This document shows positions 14,287 to 22,937 of a DNA stretch of 39,872 nucleotides, piece by piece; position 1 is the first letter of the stretch; every line of letters starts with the position of its first letter. Location of the stretch: the NCBI GenBank assembly GCA_021833365.1, contig JAKBFV010000017.1, positions 1-39,872 on the forward strand. Reading direction: 5' to 3'. Under the pieces are notes generated by a model, which made no database searches, was not told where the DNA came from, and saw only the letters and a program-made list of their open reading frames with translations. The translations under genes and the position numbers were made by a program. Source of the stretch: Pseudomonadota bacterium. Lineage in GTDB: Bacteria; Pseudomonadota; Gammaproteobacteria; Pseudomonadales; Moraxellaceae.

Positions 14287-16044
14287 ATGGCCGACCTGGC
14301 GTCTCCGGCACAGGAAAGTAACCTGTCCTTGCCCTTCATGGAGGGTCTAGGCCGTCTCGGTATCCTCAAGCAGATCGGACTTCTGGTCGGCTTGGCCGCC
14401 AGCGTCGCCCTGGGGGTGGCGGTGGTTCTATGGTCGCGTGATACGCCCTACCAGACCCTGGTCACGCAACCAGACGCGCAGGCGGCGGCACAGATCGGCA
14501 GCTTGCTGGAACAGTCGCACATCGATTACCGCATCGACCCCGACAGCGGCGTCATCATGGTCGATGGGCGCCGTCTCGAAGAGGCCAAATTGAAGCTGGC
14601 CAGCAGCGGCTTGATGCCGCGAGCCAATCCTGGCTATGAGCTGCTCGACAATGAACCTTTCGGCAGCAGTCAGTTCATGGAGACGGCGCGTTATTATCGC
14701 TCCGTCGAAGGTGAACTGGCGCGCACCATCGGCGCGATGGCCGGCATCCGTGAGGCGCGTGTGCATCTGGCCATCCCCAAGCACTCGGTCTTCGTCGGTG
14801 ACGACAGTCGTCCCTCGGCTTCAGTGTTCATCAGTCAGCTGGGCTTGTCGCCGCTCGATCGTTCACAGGTGGCGGCCATCGTCCATCTCGTCGCCGCCAG
14901 CGTTCCCAATATGCGTCCGCAAGACGTCGCCCTGGTTGATCAGAGCGGTCATCTGCTCTCCAATGACGACAACGATCCGGGGGCCTTGCTCTCTGAGCAT
15001 CAACTGCAATACCAGAAAGGCGTCGAGGCCGATCTGCGCCACCGCATCCAGGCGATGCTGACGCCCATCCTCGGCCCCGGTGGATTTCATGTCGAGGTGT
15101 CGGCTGACCTCGATTTCAACAAAGTCGAGCAGACTGCCGAGAACTACAATCCCGATCTCCCGGCGCTGCGCAGCGAGCAGACGGTGTCAGAGTCGCAGAG
15201 TGCCGGCAGTGGCGCGCTCGGAATTCCGGGGGCCTTGTCGAACCAGCCGCCCAATGGTGGCAGCGCGCCGGCGACGACGAATGCCGCCAGTCTGCCTAAA
15301 ACCGGGCCGGCAGCGGCGGGCGCCGGCAATGCCGGTGGTGTCTCCGGTGCGAGTGCGACGAGCGGTTCGCCGGTTAGCCAGCGTCAGGAATCGACGAAGA
15401 ACTTCGAGCTCGATCATACCGTCAGCCATGTGCAGCAGCAGGTCGGTGCCATCAAACGCCTGTCGGTGGCGGTGGTGGTGGACAATATGTTCACCACGGT
15501 GAAGACCAGCAAGGGCATGAAGATGCAGCGTGTGCCGCTCAATGCCCAGCAGTTGACCCGGCTGACGACCCTGATTCGTGACTCTGTCGGCTATGATGCG
15601 ACGCGTGGCGATCAGGTGTCGGTGGTCAATCAGCCCTTTGTCGACATGGGGGCCCTGGAGGCGACGTCGGCGCAGGAAGGCTCACCATGGTGGAAGCAGT
15701 CCTGGTTCCTCACCTTGCTGCGCCAGATCCTCGGCGGCCTGTTCATCCTCGTCCTGGTGCTCGCCGTCCTGCGCCCGATCATGCGCAATCTGTCGCAAAA
15801 GAGCGCCAGCGAAGCGGCGGCGGAAGAAGCCGCCATGCATGAGCTCGGCGTGGACGGTGGCGGCGGTGGTATCGATGGTGAAGGGGGGCGCGTCACCTTG
15901 AGCGGCGCCGCCGAAGATCTTATGCTGCCTGGACCGCATGAAGGTTTTGAGAGTCAGTTGGCCGCCGTCAAGGCGATGATCGCGGAAGATCCCGGGCGTG
16001 TCGCCCAGGTCGTCAAGGAGTGGGTCAATACAGATGCGTCGTGA
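14287..16044 (+). CDS. fliF: Flagellar MS-ring protein FliF
   Basis: 585 residues. FliF builds the inner-membrane MS ring on which the flagellar motor and export gate assemble. Membrane segment 1 is near residues 32-54 and segment 2 near 475-497. Between them lie the ring-building motifs, including YELLDNEPFGSSQF and the stretch around ARTIGAMAGIREARVHLAIP. A glycine/serine/alanine-rich linker at about 310-365 is expanded and of low complexity. The C-terminal cytoplasmic tail (QVVKEWVN) is the FliG-binding end. A GAGGAG ribosome site follows fliE by a few bases. Expressed in one operon with fliE and fliG. Confidence 0.96.
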   Translation: MADLASPAQESNLSLPFMEGLGRLGILKQIGLLVGLAASVALGVAVVLWSRDTPYQTLVTQPDAQAAAQIGSLLEQSHIDYRIDPDSGVIMVDGRRLEEAKLKLASSGLMPRANPGYELLDNEPFGSSQFMETARYYRSVEGELARTIGAMAGIREARVHLAIPKHSVFVGDDSRPSASVFISQLGLSPLDRSQVAAIVHLVAASVPNMRPQDVALVDQSGHLLSNDDNDPGALLSEHQLQYQKGVEADLRHRIQAMLTPILGPGGFHVEVSADLDFNKVEQTAENYNPDLPALRSEQTVSESQSAGSGALGIPGALSNQPPNGGSAPATTNAASLPKTGPAAAGAGNAGGVSGASATSGSPVSQRQESTKNFELDHTVSHVQQQVGAIKRLSVAVVVDNMFTTVKTSKGMKMQRVPLNAQQLTRLTTLIRDSVGYDATRGDQVSVVNQPFVDMGALEATSAQEGSPWWKQSWFLTLLRQILGGLFILVLVLAVLRPIMRNLSQKSASEAAAEEAAMHELGVDGGGGGIDGEGGRVTLSGAAEDLMLPGPHEGFESQLAAVKAMIAEDPGRVAQVVKEWVNTDAS

Positions 16045-16056
16045 AGGTGATTGATC

Positions 16057-17091
16057 ATGGCTGAGGCGGAAAAAGCCGGTGAAACCGGTCTGGTGTCGGC
16101 GAAAATGACGCCCCTCGAGCGCGCCGCGGTCCTGCTCATGACCGTCGGCGAGCAGGACGCGGCGGCGGTCCTCAAACATCTGTCGCCGCGCGAGGTGCAG
16201 CGCATCGGCACGACCATGGCAGCTCTCGCCAATGTTCAGCGCGGCAGCGTCGAGGGTGTGTTCAATGACTTCATCGGGGTGGTGCGCGAGCAGACCGGCC
16301 TCGGTGTCGGCAATGAGGAGTATATCCGCAAGATGCTGGTATCGGCTCTCGGCGAGGATCGTGCCGGGTCGCTGATCGATCGCATCCTGCTCGGCGGTAA
16401 TACCAAGGGTCTCGATACCTTGAAGTGGCTGGACGCGCGCAGTGTCAGCGAGCTCATTCGTTATGAGCATCCACAGATCCAGGCCATCGTCATCTCCTAT
16501 CTCGAAGCCGATCAGGCCGCCGAGGTGCTGCAAAGCATGCCAGAAAATGTGCGCGTCGATCTGATCATGCGCATCGCCAAGCTGACATCGGTGCAACCGA
16601 CGGCGATCCAGGAGCTCAATGACATCCTCGAGAAGCAGTTTTCCGCCAGCAATGCGCCGCAGAAAGGTCTCGGCGGCGTCAAGTGTGCCGCCGATATCAT
16701 GAATTTCCTCGATACCGAGGTCGAGGCCAAGATCATGGAGGATCTCAATGGCCAGGATGAGAGCGTGGCCACGGCCATCGCCGATTTGATGTTCGTCTTT
16801 GAAAATCTCAAAGACGTCGATGATCGCGGTATTCAGACCCTGTTGCGCGAGGTGGCTTCCGAGACCCTCATCGTCGCCCTCAAGGGCGCCGATGAGGAGC
16901 TGCGTGAAAAAATCTTTCGCAATATGTCGAAGCGCGCTGCAGAATTACTCAAGGATGATCTCGAAAATCGTGGCCCGGTCAAGGTCAGCGACGTGCAGGC
17001 GGCGCAGAAGGAAATCCTCGCTGTCGCCCGGCGTTTGTCGGATGCCGGTGAGCTGGTGCTCGGCGGCAAGGGCGGCGAGCAGATGCTCTGA
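16057..17091 (+). CDS. fliG: Flagellar motor switch protein FliG
   Basis: 344 residues from ATG 16057 with AAGGTGA at 16042-16048. FliG forms the upper C-ring and transmits stator force and CheY-driven direction changes. The N-terminal FliF-binding part contains LERAAVLLMTVGEQDAAAVLK. The middle domain carries the EHPQ motif (YEHPQIQAIVISYL). The C-terminal torque domain contains FVFENLKDVDDRGIQTLLREV, whose charged residues face the stator. Length is normal. The stop codon overlaps an ATG that could start fliH. If the chemosensory cassette's CheY acts on the flagellum, the C-ring containing FliG is where it would bind, through FliM (not in the window). Confidence 0.97.
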   Translation: MAEAEKAGETGLVSAKMTPLERAAVLLMTVGEQDAAAVLKHLSPREVQRIGTTMAALANVQRGSVEGVFNDFIGVVREQTGLGVGNEEYIRKMLVSALGEDRAGSLIDRILLGGNTKGLDTLKWLDARSVSELIRYEHPQIQAIVISYLEADQAAEVLQSMPENVRVDLIMRIAKLTSVQPTAIQELNDILEKQFSASNAPQKGLGGVKCAADIMNFLDTEVEAKIMEDLNGQDESVATAIADLMFVFENLKDVDDRGIQTLLREVASETLIVALKGADEELREKIFRNMSKRAAELLKDDLENRGPVKVSDVQAAQKEILAVARRLSDAGELVLGGKGGEQML

Positions 17092-17114
17092 TGGAGCGCG
17101 CAGAGGGGGATGGC

Positions 17115-17777
17115 ATGGGTGAGCGGCATGAGGTGAAATCCCCGGGACAACTGACCGCTTATGAACGCTGGGAGGTGCCGAGCCTGGACGGTGCGGCGCG
17201 CTCTGCCGCCGAGAAAACACGCTTGCGTCTGCCGACCGCTGAAGAGCTCGAACAGCTGCGCCGACAGGTGCATGAGGAGGCCTATGCCAGCGGTCATGCG
17301 CAGGGGCTGCAGCAGGGTCTGAACGAAGGGCGCCAGCACGGGCAGGCAGAGGTGACGGCGCAGGCAGCGCGGCTGGCGGCCATCATCCAGGCGTATACCC
17401 ATCCGCTCGAACAGCAGCAGCAAGCTATCGCCAGCGAAGTGCTCGATCTGACCCGACAGCTGGCGCAGGCGGTGATCGAGCAGGAGCTGCGCTCGTCGAC
17501 GACTGGACTGGAAGCGCTTATCGCGCGTGCCCTGCAACAGATCGCCGGGCAGGCACAATCGCTGAGTCTGCAGCTCAATCCTGAGGATGCCGCTCTCCTG
17601 CGTGACCAGCTGCAAGCGACGCAGGGCTGGCAGGAGACCTGGCGCATCATCGACAATCCTCTCCTCAGTCCCGGTGGCTGCATCATCGAGACGCCGCTGC
17701 ACTATATCGATGCACGCCTGGATCTGCGCCGTGAGCAGGTCTTTGCCGTTCTGGATCCGGCGCATGGATCTGCTTGA
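17115..17777 (+). CDS. fliH: Flagellar export ATPase regulator FliH
   Basis: 220 residues from ATG 17115, which follows AGAGGGGGA; an ATG at 17091 overlapping the fliG stop would add eight residues. FliH holds the FliI ATPase at the export gate. Visible features are an N-terminal tryptophan motif ([12 protein letters not shown]), the glycine-spaced helix [21 protein letters not shown] typical of FliH/YscL, and a C-terminal V-ATPase-E-like region ending [23 protein letters not shown]. The gene overlaps fliI by 14 bases. Confidence 0.93.
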   Translation: MGERHEVKSPGQLTAYERWEVPSLDGAARSAAEKTRLRLPTAEELEQLRRQVHEEAYASGHAQGLQQGLNEGRQHGQAEVTAQAARLAAIIQAYTHPLEQQQQAIASEVLDLTRQLAQAVIEQELRSSTTGLEALIARALQQIAGQAQSLSLQLNPEDAALLRDQLQATQGWQETWRIIDNPLLSPGGCIIETPLHYIDARLDLRREQVFAVLDPAHGSA

Positions 17778-19092
17778 CACCCTGCGCTCGCGCCGTAGCG
17801 CTGTCGTCTCACCGCCGCTGCAGGTGGCGGGGCGCCTGACGCGCATGGTCGGGATGACGCTGGAGGCCGTGGGTCTGCACTGTGTCACCGGCGGGCGCTG
17901 TCTGATTCAGCGCGATGAGGGCGAGGCGATCGAGGCCGAGGTCGTCGGGTTTCATCGCGAGGTCACCTATCTCATGCCGGTCAGCAGCATCGAAGGCCTT
18001 CGTCCGGGCGCCGCTGTGCTTCCGGCGGCGGGCGTGGCGCGTTTCCCGGCCGGAGCGGCGCTGCTCGGGCGGGTCATCGATGGTCGTGGTCGTCCCCTCG
18101 ACGGTGCCGGTCCGCTATCGACCTCTGTCACGGTCGGCTTGCAAGGTGCTGCGATCAATCCGCTGCAGCGACAACCCATCACCCAGACCATGGATGTCGG
18201 GGTGCGCGCCATCAACGCGCTGACGACGGTAGGGCGTGGTCAGCGCATGGGCTTGTTCGCCGGCTCCGGTGTCGGTAAGAGCGTACTCCTCGGCATGATG
18301 GCGCGGCACGCGCAGGCTGACGTCATCGTCGTCGGCCTGATCGGCGAGCGTGGGCGTGAAGTCAAGGAGTTCATCCACGACATCCTCGGCGCGGAAGGTC
18401 TGCGCAAGGCCGTGGTCGTCGCTGCCCCCGCCGATGATCCGCCGCTGCTGCGCCTGCATGCGGCGGCACTGGCGACGGCCCTGGCCGAGCATTTTCGTGA
18501 CCAGGGGCAGCATGTGCTGCTGCTCATGGACTCGCTGACCCGCTATGCTCAGGCACAGCGCGAGATCGGCTTGGCCATCGGCGAACCGCCGGCGACCAAA
18601 GGTTATCCGCCGTCGGCCTTCGCCAAATTGCCAGCTTTGGTCGAGCGTGCCGGCAATGGTTGGCAGGGCGGCGGGTCGATGACCGCCTTCTATACGGTCC
18701 TGACGGAAGGCGACGACCTGCAGGATCCCATCGCCGATGCTGCGCGCGCCATCCTCGATGGCCATCTCGTCCTCTCCCGGCGTCTCGCTGATGAGGGGCA
18801 TTTTCCGGCCATCGACATCGAGGCTTCGATATCGCGCCTGATGCCGGCTCTGGTGACGCCGGAGACGCTGGCGCAAGCCATCCGCTTCAAGCAGATCTCC
18901 GCGCATCATCAGCAGAATCGCGATCTGATCAATATCGGCGCCTATGTGCGTGGATCCGATGGCGAGACCGACTTTTATCTCGAGCACCGTCAGGAGATCC
19001 TCGAGTTCCTGCGCCAGGGCATGCTGGAAAAGTCCGGTCTTGAGGAGGCGCGCCTGCGTCTCGAACGCTTGCTCAAGCAAGGTCCGTCATGA
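17764..19092 (+). CDS. fliI: Flagellum-specific export ATPase FliI
   Basis: 442 residues. The start ATG 17764 lies inside the end of fliH. FliI is the F1-beta-like ATPase that energises substrate docking at the flagellar export gate. Walker A is GSGVGKS (167-173). Other landmarks are the [13 protein letters not shown] strand, [25 protein letters not shown], and [12 protein letters not shown]. The N-terminal part lacks the longer extension of some type III ATPases but is normal for FliI. The gene overlaps fliJ by four bases (ATGA), giving tight stoichiometric coupling. Confidence 0.96.
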   Translation: MDLLDTLRSRRSAVVSPPLQVAGRLTRMVGMTLEAVGLHCVTGGRCLIQRDEGEAIEAEVVGFHREVTYLMPVSSIEGLRPGAAVLPAAGVARFPAGAALLGRVIDGRGRPLDGAGPLSTSVTVGLQGAAINPLQRQPITQTMDVGVRAINALTTVGRGQRMGLFAGSGVGKSVLLGMMARHAQADVIVVGLIGERGREVKEFIHDILGAEGLRKAVVVAAPADDPPLLRLHAAALATALAEHFRDQGQHVLLLMDSLTRYAQAQREIGLAIGEPPATKGYPPSAFAKLPALVERAGNGWQGGGSMTAFYTVLTEGDDLQDPIADAARAILDGHLVLSRRLADEGHFPAIDIEASISRLMPALVTPETLAQAIRFKQISAHHQQNRDLINIGAYVRGSDGETDFYLEHRQEILEFLRQGMLEKSGLEEARLRLERLLKQGPS

Positions 19093-19535
19093 TGCAGGCC
19101 TCGACCTTGCAGCGTCTGCAGGAGATGGCCCATGCCCAGGCTGACGCTGAGGGGCGACGTGTCGCGGCCATGCAGACCCAGCTAAACGCCGAGGAGCAGC
19201 GGCGACAGGAACTGATGGCTTACGAGCGCGCCTACTACCACTCGCCACCGATCACCGCCAGCAGTGCCCAGCAATTGCAGGAGCAGAGCCTTTTTCTGGT
19301 CAAGCTGCGTGAGGCCATCGCGCAGCAAGGGCAGCAGTGCGCGACTTATGCTCTGCGCCTGCAGGAGCAACAGCGGCGCTGGCAGGCGGCGCAGGCGAAG
19401 GCGCAGTCGCTCGATCTGCTCGCGGCACGTCAGTTGACTGAGCAGCAGCAGCGGCAACGGCGTCGTGAGCAGAAAGAAGCGGATGAGTTCGCCCAACGTC
19501 GGCGATCTTCTGGCGGTGATGCCAGCCTTGACTAA
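19089..19535 (+). CDS. fliJ: Flagellar export chaperone FliJ
   Basis: 148 residues, almost entirely charged and glutamine-rich coiled coil, as expected for FliJ, the stalk-like helix hairpin that sits in the FliI ring and recycles export chaperones. The start overlaps the fliI stop. Sequence conservation in this family is low, so position after fliI, length and helical pattern carry the assignment. The final residues ([12 protein letters not shown]) are disordered. It is the last gene of the classical fliEFGHIJ group; fliK, usually next, is absent, and cheR follows after 34 bases. Confidence 0.88.
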   Translation: MMQASTLQRLQEMAHAQADAEGRRVAAMQTQLNAEEQRRQELMAYERAYYHSPPITASSAQQLQEQSLFLVKLREAIAQQGQQCATYALRLQEQQRRWQAAQAKAQSLDLLAARQLTEQQQRQRRREQKEADEFAQRRRSSGGDASLD

Positions 19536-19569
19536 GCTGAAATGAGTAGGGCGCGGGTGAGGGCAGAGG

Positions 19570-20424
19570 GTGGCAGATGATTTCGGCGATGAATTCATGC
19601 GGCGTGAGTTTCCACTCAGCGGCCAGGATTTCGACTTTTTACGCGACTTTGCCGAGCGTAGGGTCGGCGTCGTCCTGAGCCCGGACAAGCGCGAGATGAT
19701 CTACAGCCGCTTGGCGCGGCGGCTGCGCAGCCTTGGTCTGGTTGATTTTGCCGCTTACTGTCATCGCCTCGCCCGCGGTGATAGCGCAGAGATCGCCTAT
19801 TTCATCCATGCCATCACCACGCATTTGACGGCTTTTTTTCGCGAAGCGCACCATTTCGAGGCGCTGCTCGAAACGGTCTTTCCTGCCATCGAGGCGAGCA
19901 TGCCGGCGGGGCGGCGTCTGCGCCTATGGTCGGCGGCCTGCGCGAGCGGTGAAGAAGCCTATTCCCTGGCGATGAGCATCCAGGAGTATGGGCGCTTCGC
20001 CGGCTGGGATGTGCGTATCCTGGCCACCGATGTCGACGCTGAAATGCTCAGCCAGGCTTGCGCCGGCATCTACTCGGCTGATCGCGTCAGCGGTCTGTCG
20101 AGTGAGCGGCAACGGCGTTTTTTTTCGCGTCTCGGCGATGGTCGTTATCGTATCGCCGATGAGCTACTGGCCATGATCAGTTTTCGCCCGCTCAATCTGA
20201 TCGAGCCTTTTGCGGTCGGCGATGGTTATGACGTCATATTCTGTCGGAATGTCATGATCTACTTCGCTGAGCCGCATCGCCGTGCCCTGATCGCGCGTTT
20301 TGCCGAGGTGCAAAGGCCGGGCGCCTATCTCATGCTCGGTCACGCCGAGACCCTGGAACAAGGCGGTGCGCAGTTTTATGACACGTGTGGCCGCACCATA
20401 CATCGTCGACATGTCGATCAGTGA
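19570..20424 (+). CDS. cheR: Chemotaxis protein methyltransferase CheR
   Basis: 284 residues from GTG 19570, behind the purine-rich GAGGGCAGAGG. CheR transfers methyl groups from S-adenosylmethionine to glutamates of chemoreceptors. The N-terminal helical domain (about 10-85) includes LTAFFREAHHFE. The methyltransferase domain shows LRLWSAACASGEEAYSLAM for cofactor binding, ILATDVD, and DVIFCRNVMIYF. No tetratricopeptide extension is present. In Pseudomonas a cheR gene also sits directly before hsbA-hsbR-hptB, and the same order is seen here, so it probably belongs with that group rather than with the cassette at 823-5773. Confidence 0.94.
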   Translation: MADDFGDEFMRREFPLSGQDFDFLRDFAERRVGVVLSPDKREMIYSRLARRLRSLGLVDFAAYCHRLARGDSAEIAYFIHAITTHLTAFFREAHHFEALLETVFPAIEASMPAGRRLRLWSAACASGEEAYSLAMSIQEYGRFAGWDVRILATDVDAEMLSQACAGIYSADRVSGLSSERQRRFFSRLGDGRYRIADELLAMISFRPLNLIEPFAVGDGYDVIFCRNVMIYFAEPHRRALIARFAEVQRPGAYLMLGHAETLEQGGAQFYDTCGRTIHRRHVDQ

Positions 20425-20477
20425 GCATTTTGGGCAAGCTGGTCTATGCTTTGAGCACAGAGATCAAGGAGGTGGAT

Positions 20478-20783
20478 ATGAGCGTTGTGGCCTCGGCGGC
20501 AGCGAATGGGAGCGGGATGGTCATTCGGGTGCGTGGACGCTTCGATTTCAGTACGCATCAGGAGTTTCGCGCTGCCTATGAAAATTCGGCGCCTGGGACG
20601 CGAGCTTTTGAGGTGGATCTGAAGGAAGCTACCTATCTCGATAGTTCCGCTTTGGGCATGCTGCTGTTGTTGCGTGATCACGCCGGCGGTGACCTGGCGC
20701 AGATTTGTATCACCCACTGCAATCCGGATGTGCGCAAGATTTTGACGATCTCAAACTTCGAGGAACTGTTCACGATTCAGTGA
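20478..20783 (+). CDS. hsbA: HsbA-like anti-sigma factor antagonist (STAS domain)
   Basis: 101 residues, a single STAS domain. ATG 20478 has a near-perfect ribosome site, AAGGAGGTGG at 20466-20475. The phosphorylatable serine motif is YLDSSALGML, with Ser56 the likely switch residue. In Pseudomonas aeruginosa HsbA is phosphorylated and dephosphorylated by HsbR and, depending on its state, binds the anti-sigma factor FlgM or a diguanylate cyclase, shifting cells between swimming and biofilm. The downstream hsbR and hptB homologues make the same pathway likely here. FlgM is not in the window. Confidence 0.9.
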   Translation: MSVVASAAANGSGMVIRVRGRFDFSTHQEFRAAYENSAPGTRAFEVDLKEATYLDSSALGMLLLLRDHAGGDLAQICITHCNPDVRKILTISNFEELFTIQ

Positions 20784-20809
20784 GCGGTTCCTCTTTTGCC
20801 AGAGGGGTG

Positions 20810-22483
20810 ATGGCCTTGAAGGTGTTGATTGCCGATGACAACACCAGCGACCGCATGATCCTGCGCGCCATCGTCAGGCATTTGGGTCATGAGGTCGTCG
20901 AGGCCGCCGATGGCGAACAGGCGGTGGCGATGTTCGAGGCGCATCATCCCGACATCATCCTGATGGATGTCTTCATGCCGAATATGGATGGTCAGCAGGC
21001 GGCCTGGATCATCAAACAGCGTGTCGGTGACGATCTCGTGCCGATCATCTTTCTGTCCTCCCTGCATGCCGCTGACGAGCTCGCCGACTGTCTCGACGCC
21101 GGGGGCGACGATTTTCTCTCCAAACCCTATAACCGCGTCATTCTGCAGGCGAAGATCCAGGCTTTTGGGCGCATGCGCGCCTTGCATGCGCAGGTGGCGC
21201 AGCAGCGCGCGCATCTGGTGCGTGAGCAGGCGGTCGCCAAGTCGGTCTTCGACAGCATCGTCCATCACGGCGCCATGCATCTGCCTAATGTACGCTATCT
21301 GATCTCGCCGATGTCCATCTTCAATGGTGACGTCATGCTCGTGGCGCGCCAGCCATCCGGCGGTCTGTCCATTCTGCTCGGTGATTTCACCGGCCATGGC
21401 TTGCCGGCGGCCATCGGCGCCATGCCGGTGTCAGAGATTTTTTATGGCATGATCCATAAGGGCTTTGCTCTACGCGAGATCACCCTTGAGATCAATCGCA
21501 AACTGAAGACCATCCTGCCGACCGGTCTGTTTTGTTGCGCTAATCTCGTCGATCTCAATTTTCGCAACCGTACCATCGAGGTGTGGACGGGGGGCTTGCC
21601 TGACAATATTCTGTTCAACCGCCGCACCGGGCAAGTGCAGATCCTGCAGTCGCGGCATCTGCCACTCGGTGTGTTGTCGCCCGAGCGCTTTCGCTACGAT
21701 CCCTATTTTTTCAGCATGGACAGTGACGATGTGCTCTATCTCTGGTCGGATGGCATCGTCGAGACCGGCGACGCGCAGGGGCAGATGTACGGTGAGACGA
21801 ATCTGCTGAGGCATTTTGCCGACACGGCCACCGCGCAGCGCCAGCGCATATTTGATGCCATCGTCGCCGATGTACAGAATTTCGCCAGCGATGGTGAGCG
21901 TCATGATGACCATACCCTGCTCGAAGTCGGCATGCTGTCATCGGCGGATCTCGCGGATGAGGAAGCCAGTATCGCTGCCAGTGCTCACACCGAGGGAGCG
22001 CGTGACTGGAGTTTCTCTTTTGCTCTGCGCAACCAGTCGCTGGCGCACTTCGATCCTTTGCCCCTGCTCGTCCACATGTTGATGGAAGTGCCGGGCTTGC
22101 GCGAGCGCTTCAGTCAGATCTATACCCTGCTGGCGGAGCTCTATTCCAATGCGCTCGATCATGGCATCCTGCGCCTCGACTCGAGCATGAAGGCCTCGCC
22201 GCAAGGCTTTGCCGCCTACTACCAGGAGCGCAGTCAGAAAATGGCGGCTTTGCAGGAGGCTTGCATCGAAGTCAAGCTCGAGCATAGGCCGCAGGGACGG
22301 GGAGGGATCCTGCATCTGGAGATCGAGGACAGTGGACCGGGTTTCGATCATCAAAAGGCGTCTTTTGTCGCACGCCAGGAAGGCTATAGTGGACGTGGTT
22401 TGCCCTTGATCAAGTCTTTGTGCAGTGATCTGCACTATCTTGACCGAGGGAATCGGGTTCGCGCTGTCTATCATTGGGAGTGA
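20810..22483 (+). CDS. hsbR: HsbR-like response regulator with PP2C phosphatase and kinase domains
   Basis: 557 residues with three domains. A receiver (1-125) has Asp53 in LMDVFMPNMDG and SKPYN. A SpoIIE/PP2C phosphatase domain (about 170-375) has Asp192 in LLGDFTGHGLPAAIGA and the late metal motif Asp366-Asp367 (HDDHT). A C-terminal GHKL anti-sigma-kinase domain (about 400-557) has the N-box AELYSNALDHGI (Asn447) and EDSGPGFD. It would both dephosphorylate and phosphorylate HsbA, with the receiver fed by HptB. Start ATG 20810 gives the standard MALKVLIADDN opening; a GTG at 20780 overlapping the hsbA stop is an alternative. Confidence 0.93.
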   Translation: MALKVLIADDNTSDRMILRAIVRHLGHEVVEAADGEQAVAMFEAHHPDIILMDVFMPNMDGQQAAWIIKQRVGDDLVPIIFLSSLHAADELADCLDAGGDDFLSKPYNRVILQAKIQAFGRMRALHAQVAQQRAHLVREQAVAKSVFDSIVHHGAMHLPNVRYLISPMSIFNGDVMLVARQPSGGLSILLGDFTGHGLPAAIGAMPVSEIFYGMIHKGFALREITLEINRKLKTILPTGLFCCANLVDLNFRNRTIEVWTGGLPDNILFNRRTGQVQILQSRHLPLGVLSPERFRYDPYFFSMDSDDVLYLWSDGIVETGDAQGQMYGETNLLRHFADTATAQRQRIFDAIVADVQNFASDGERHDDHTLLEVGMLSSADLADEEASIAASAHTEGARDWSFSFALRNQSLAHFDPLPLLVHMLMEVPGLRERFSQIYTLLAELYSNALDHGILRLDSSMKASPQGFAAYYQERSQKMAALQEACIEVKLEHRPQGRGGILHLEIEDSGPGFDHQKASFVARQEGYSGRGLPLIKSLCSDLHYLDRGNRVRAVYHWE

Positions 22484-22488
22484 TGTCG

Positions 22489-22857
22489 ATGCCGCATGTC
22501 GTTGTCAGCGATCTTCCCGGCCTCGATGGTGAAGTCATCGCTACCTTGCGCGATATCATGCAGGATGACTTCGTCGATCTCATCGAGACTTTCATCAAGG
22601 ACTCCTTGCAACGGCGTGAGGCTTTGGCGCAGGCCGAGCGCAGTGGCGATCGCGAGGCCTTGCGTCGTGCCGCCCACAGTTTCAAAGGCTCGAGCGCCAA
22701 TATCGGCGCGCGTTCGCTCAGCGATCTTTGTCGGCAACTCGAAGACGCACTGGTCGCTGGCGGTGAGATCGATGTGCCAGCCTATCTGGCGGCCATCATG
22801 GCGGCCTGTGACTTCGTGCTCACCGAACTGCGCCAGCTTCTTGCATCAGAAGCCTGA
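22489..22857 (+). CDS. hptB: HptB-like histidine phosphotransfer protein
   Basis: 122 residues from ATG 22489, spaced eight bases from GGGAG; the ATG at 22483 overlapping the hsbR stop is an alternative. It forms a single HPt four-helix bundle with phospho-acceptor His63 in RAAHSFKGSSANIGA, then LCRQLEDA. HptB in Pseudomonas collects phosphate from several hybrid sensor kinases and passes it to HsbR. Gene order hsbA-hsbR-hptB is preserved here. No hybrid kinase is encoded nearby, so its donors must be elsewhere on the chromosome. Confidence 0.9.
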   Translation: MPHVVVSDLPGLDGEVIATLRDIMQDDFVDLIETFIKDSLQRREALAQAERSGDREALRRAAHSFKGSSANIGARSLSDLCRQLEDALVAGGEIDVPAYLAAIMAACDFVLTELRQLLASEA

Positions 22858-22863
22858 TGACCC

Positions 22864-22932
22864 AACTCCGCTGAGCTTCTCGCGCATCCGTCGCGCACAG
22901 ACCTTATAATGGCCGCTCGACTTAGCGGAGTT
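22864..22932. repeat. 12-bp inverted repeat flanking the gltX promoter, right arm over the ribosome site
   Basis: Left arm AACTCCGCTGAG at 22864-22875 and right arm CTTAGCGGAGTT at 22921-22932 are complementary at 11 of 12 positions, with the twelfth a G-U pair in RNA. The right arm contains GGAG, the probable gltX ribosome site, six bases before its ATG. The gltX -10 box lies between the arms. Confidence 0.7.
22905..22910 (+). promoter_or_regulatory. gltX promoter -10 element
   Basis: A perfect TATAAT lies 28 bases before the gltX start, predicting transcription from about 22917. The -35 region (around 22882-22887) does not resemble TTGACA, so the promoter may be weak or activator-assisted. 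Confidence 0.5.
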
Positions 22933-22937
22933 GATCG

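Noticed and set aside
20439-20455. Possible sigma-54 site before hsbA
   Set aside because: CTGGTCTATGCTTTGAG has GG at the -24 position but GA instead of GC at -12, so it does not meet the core requirement.
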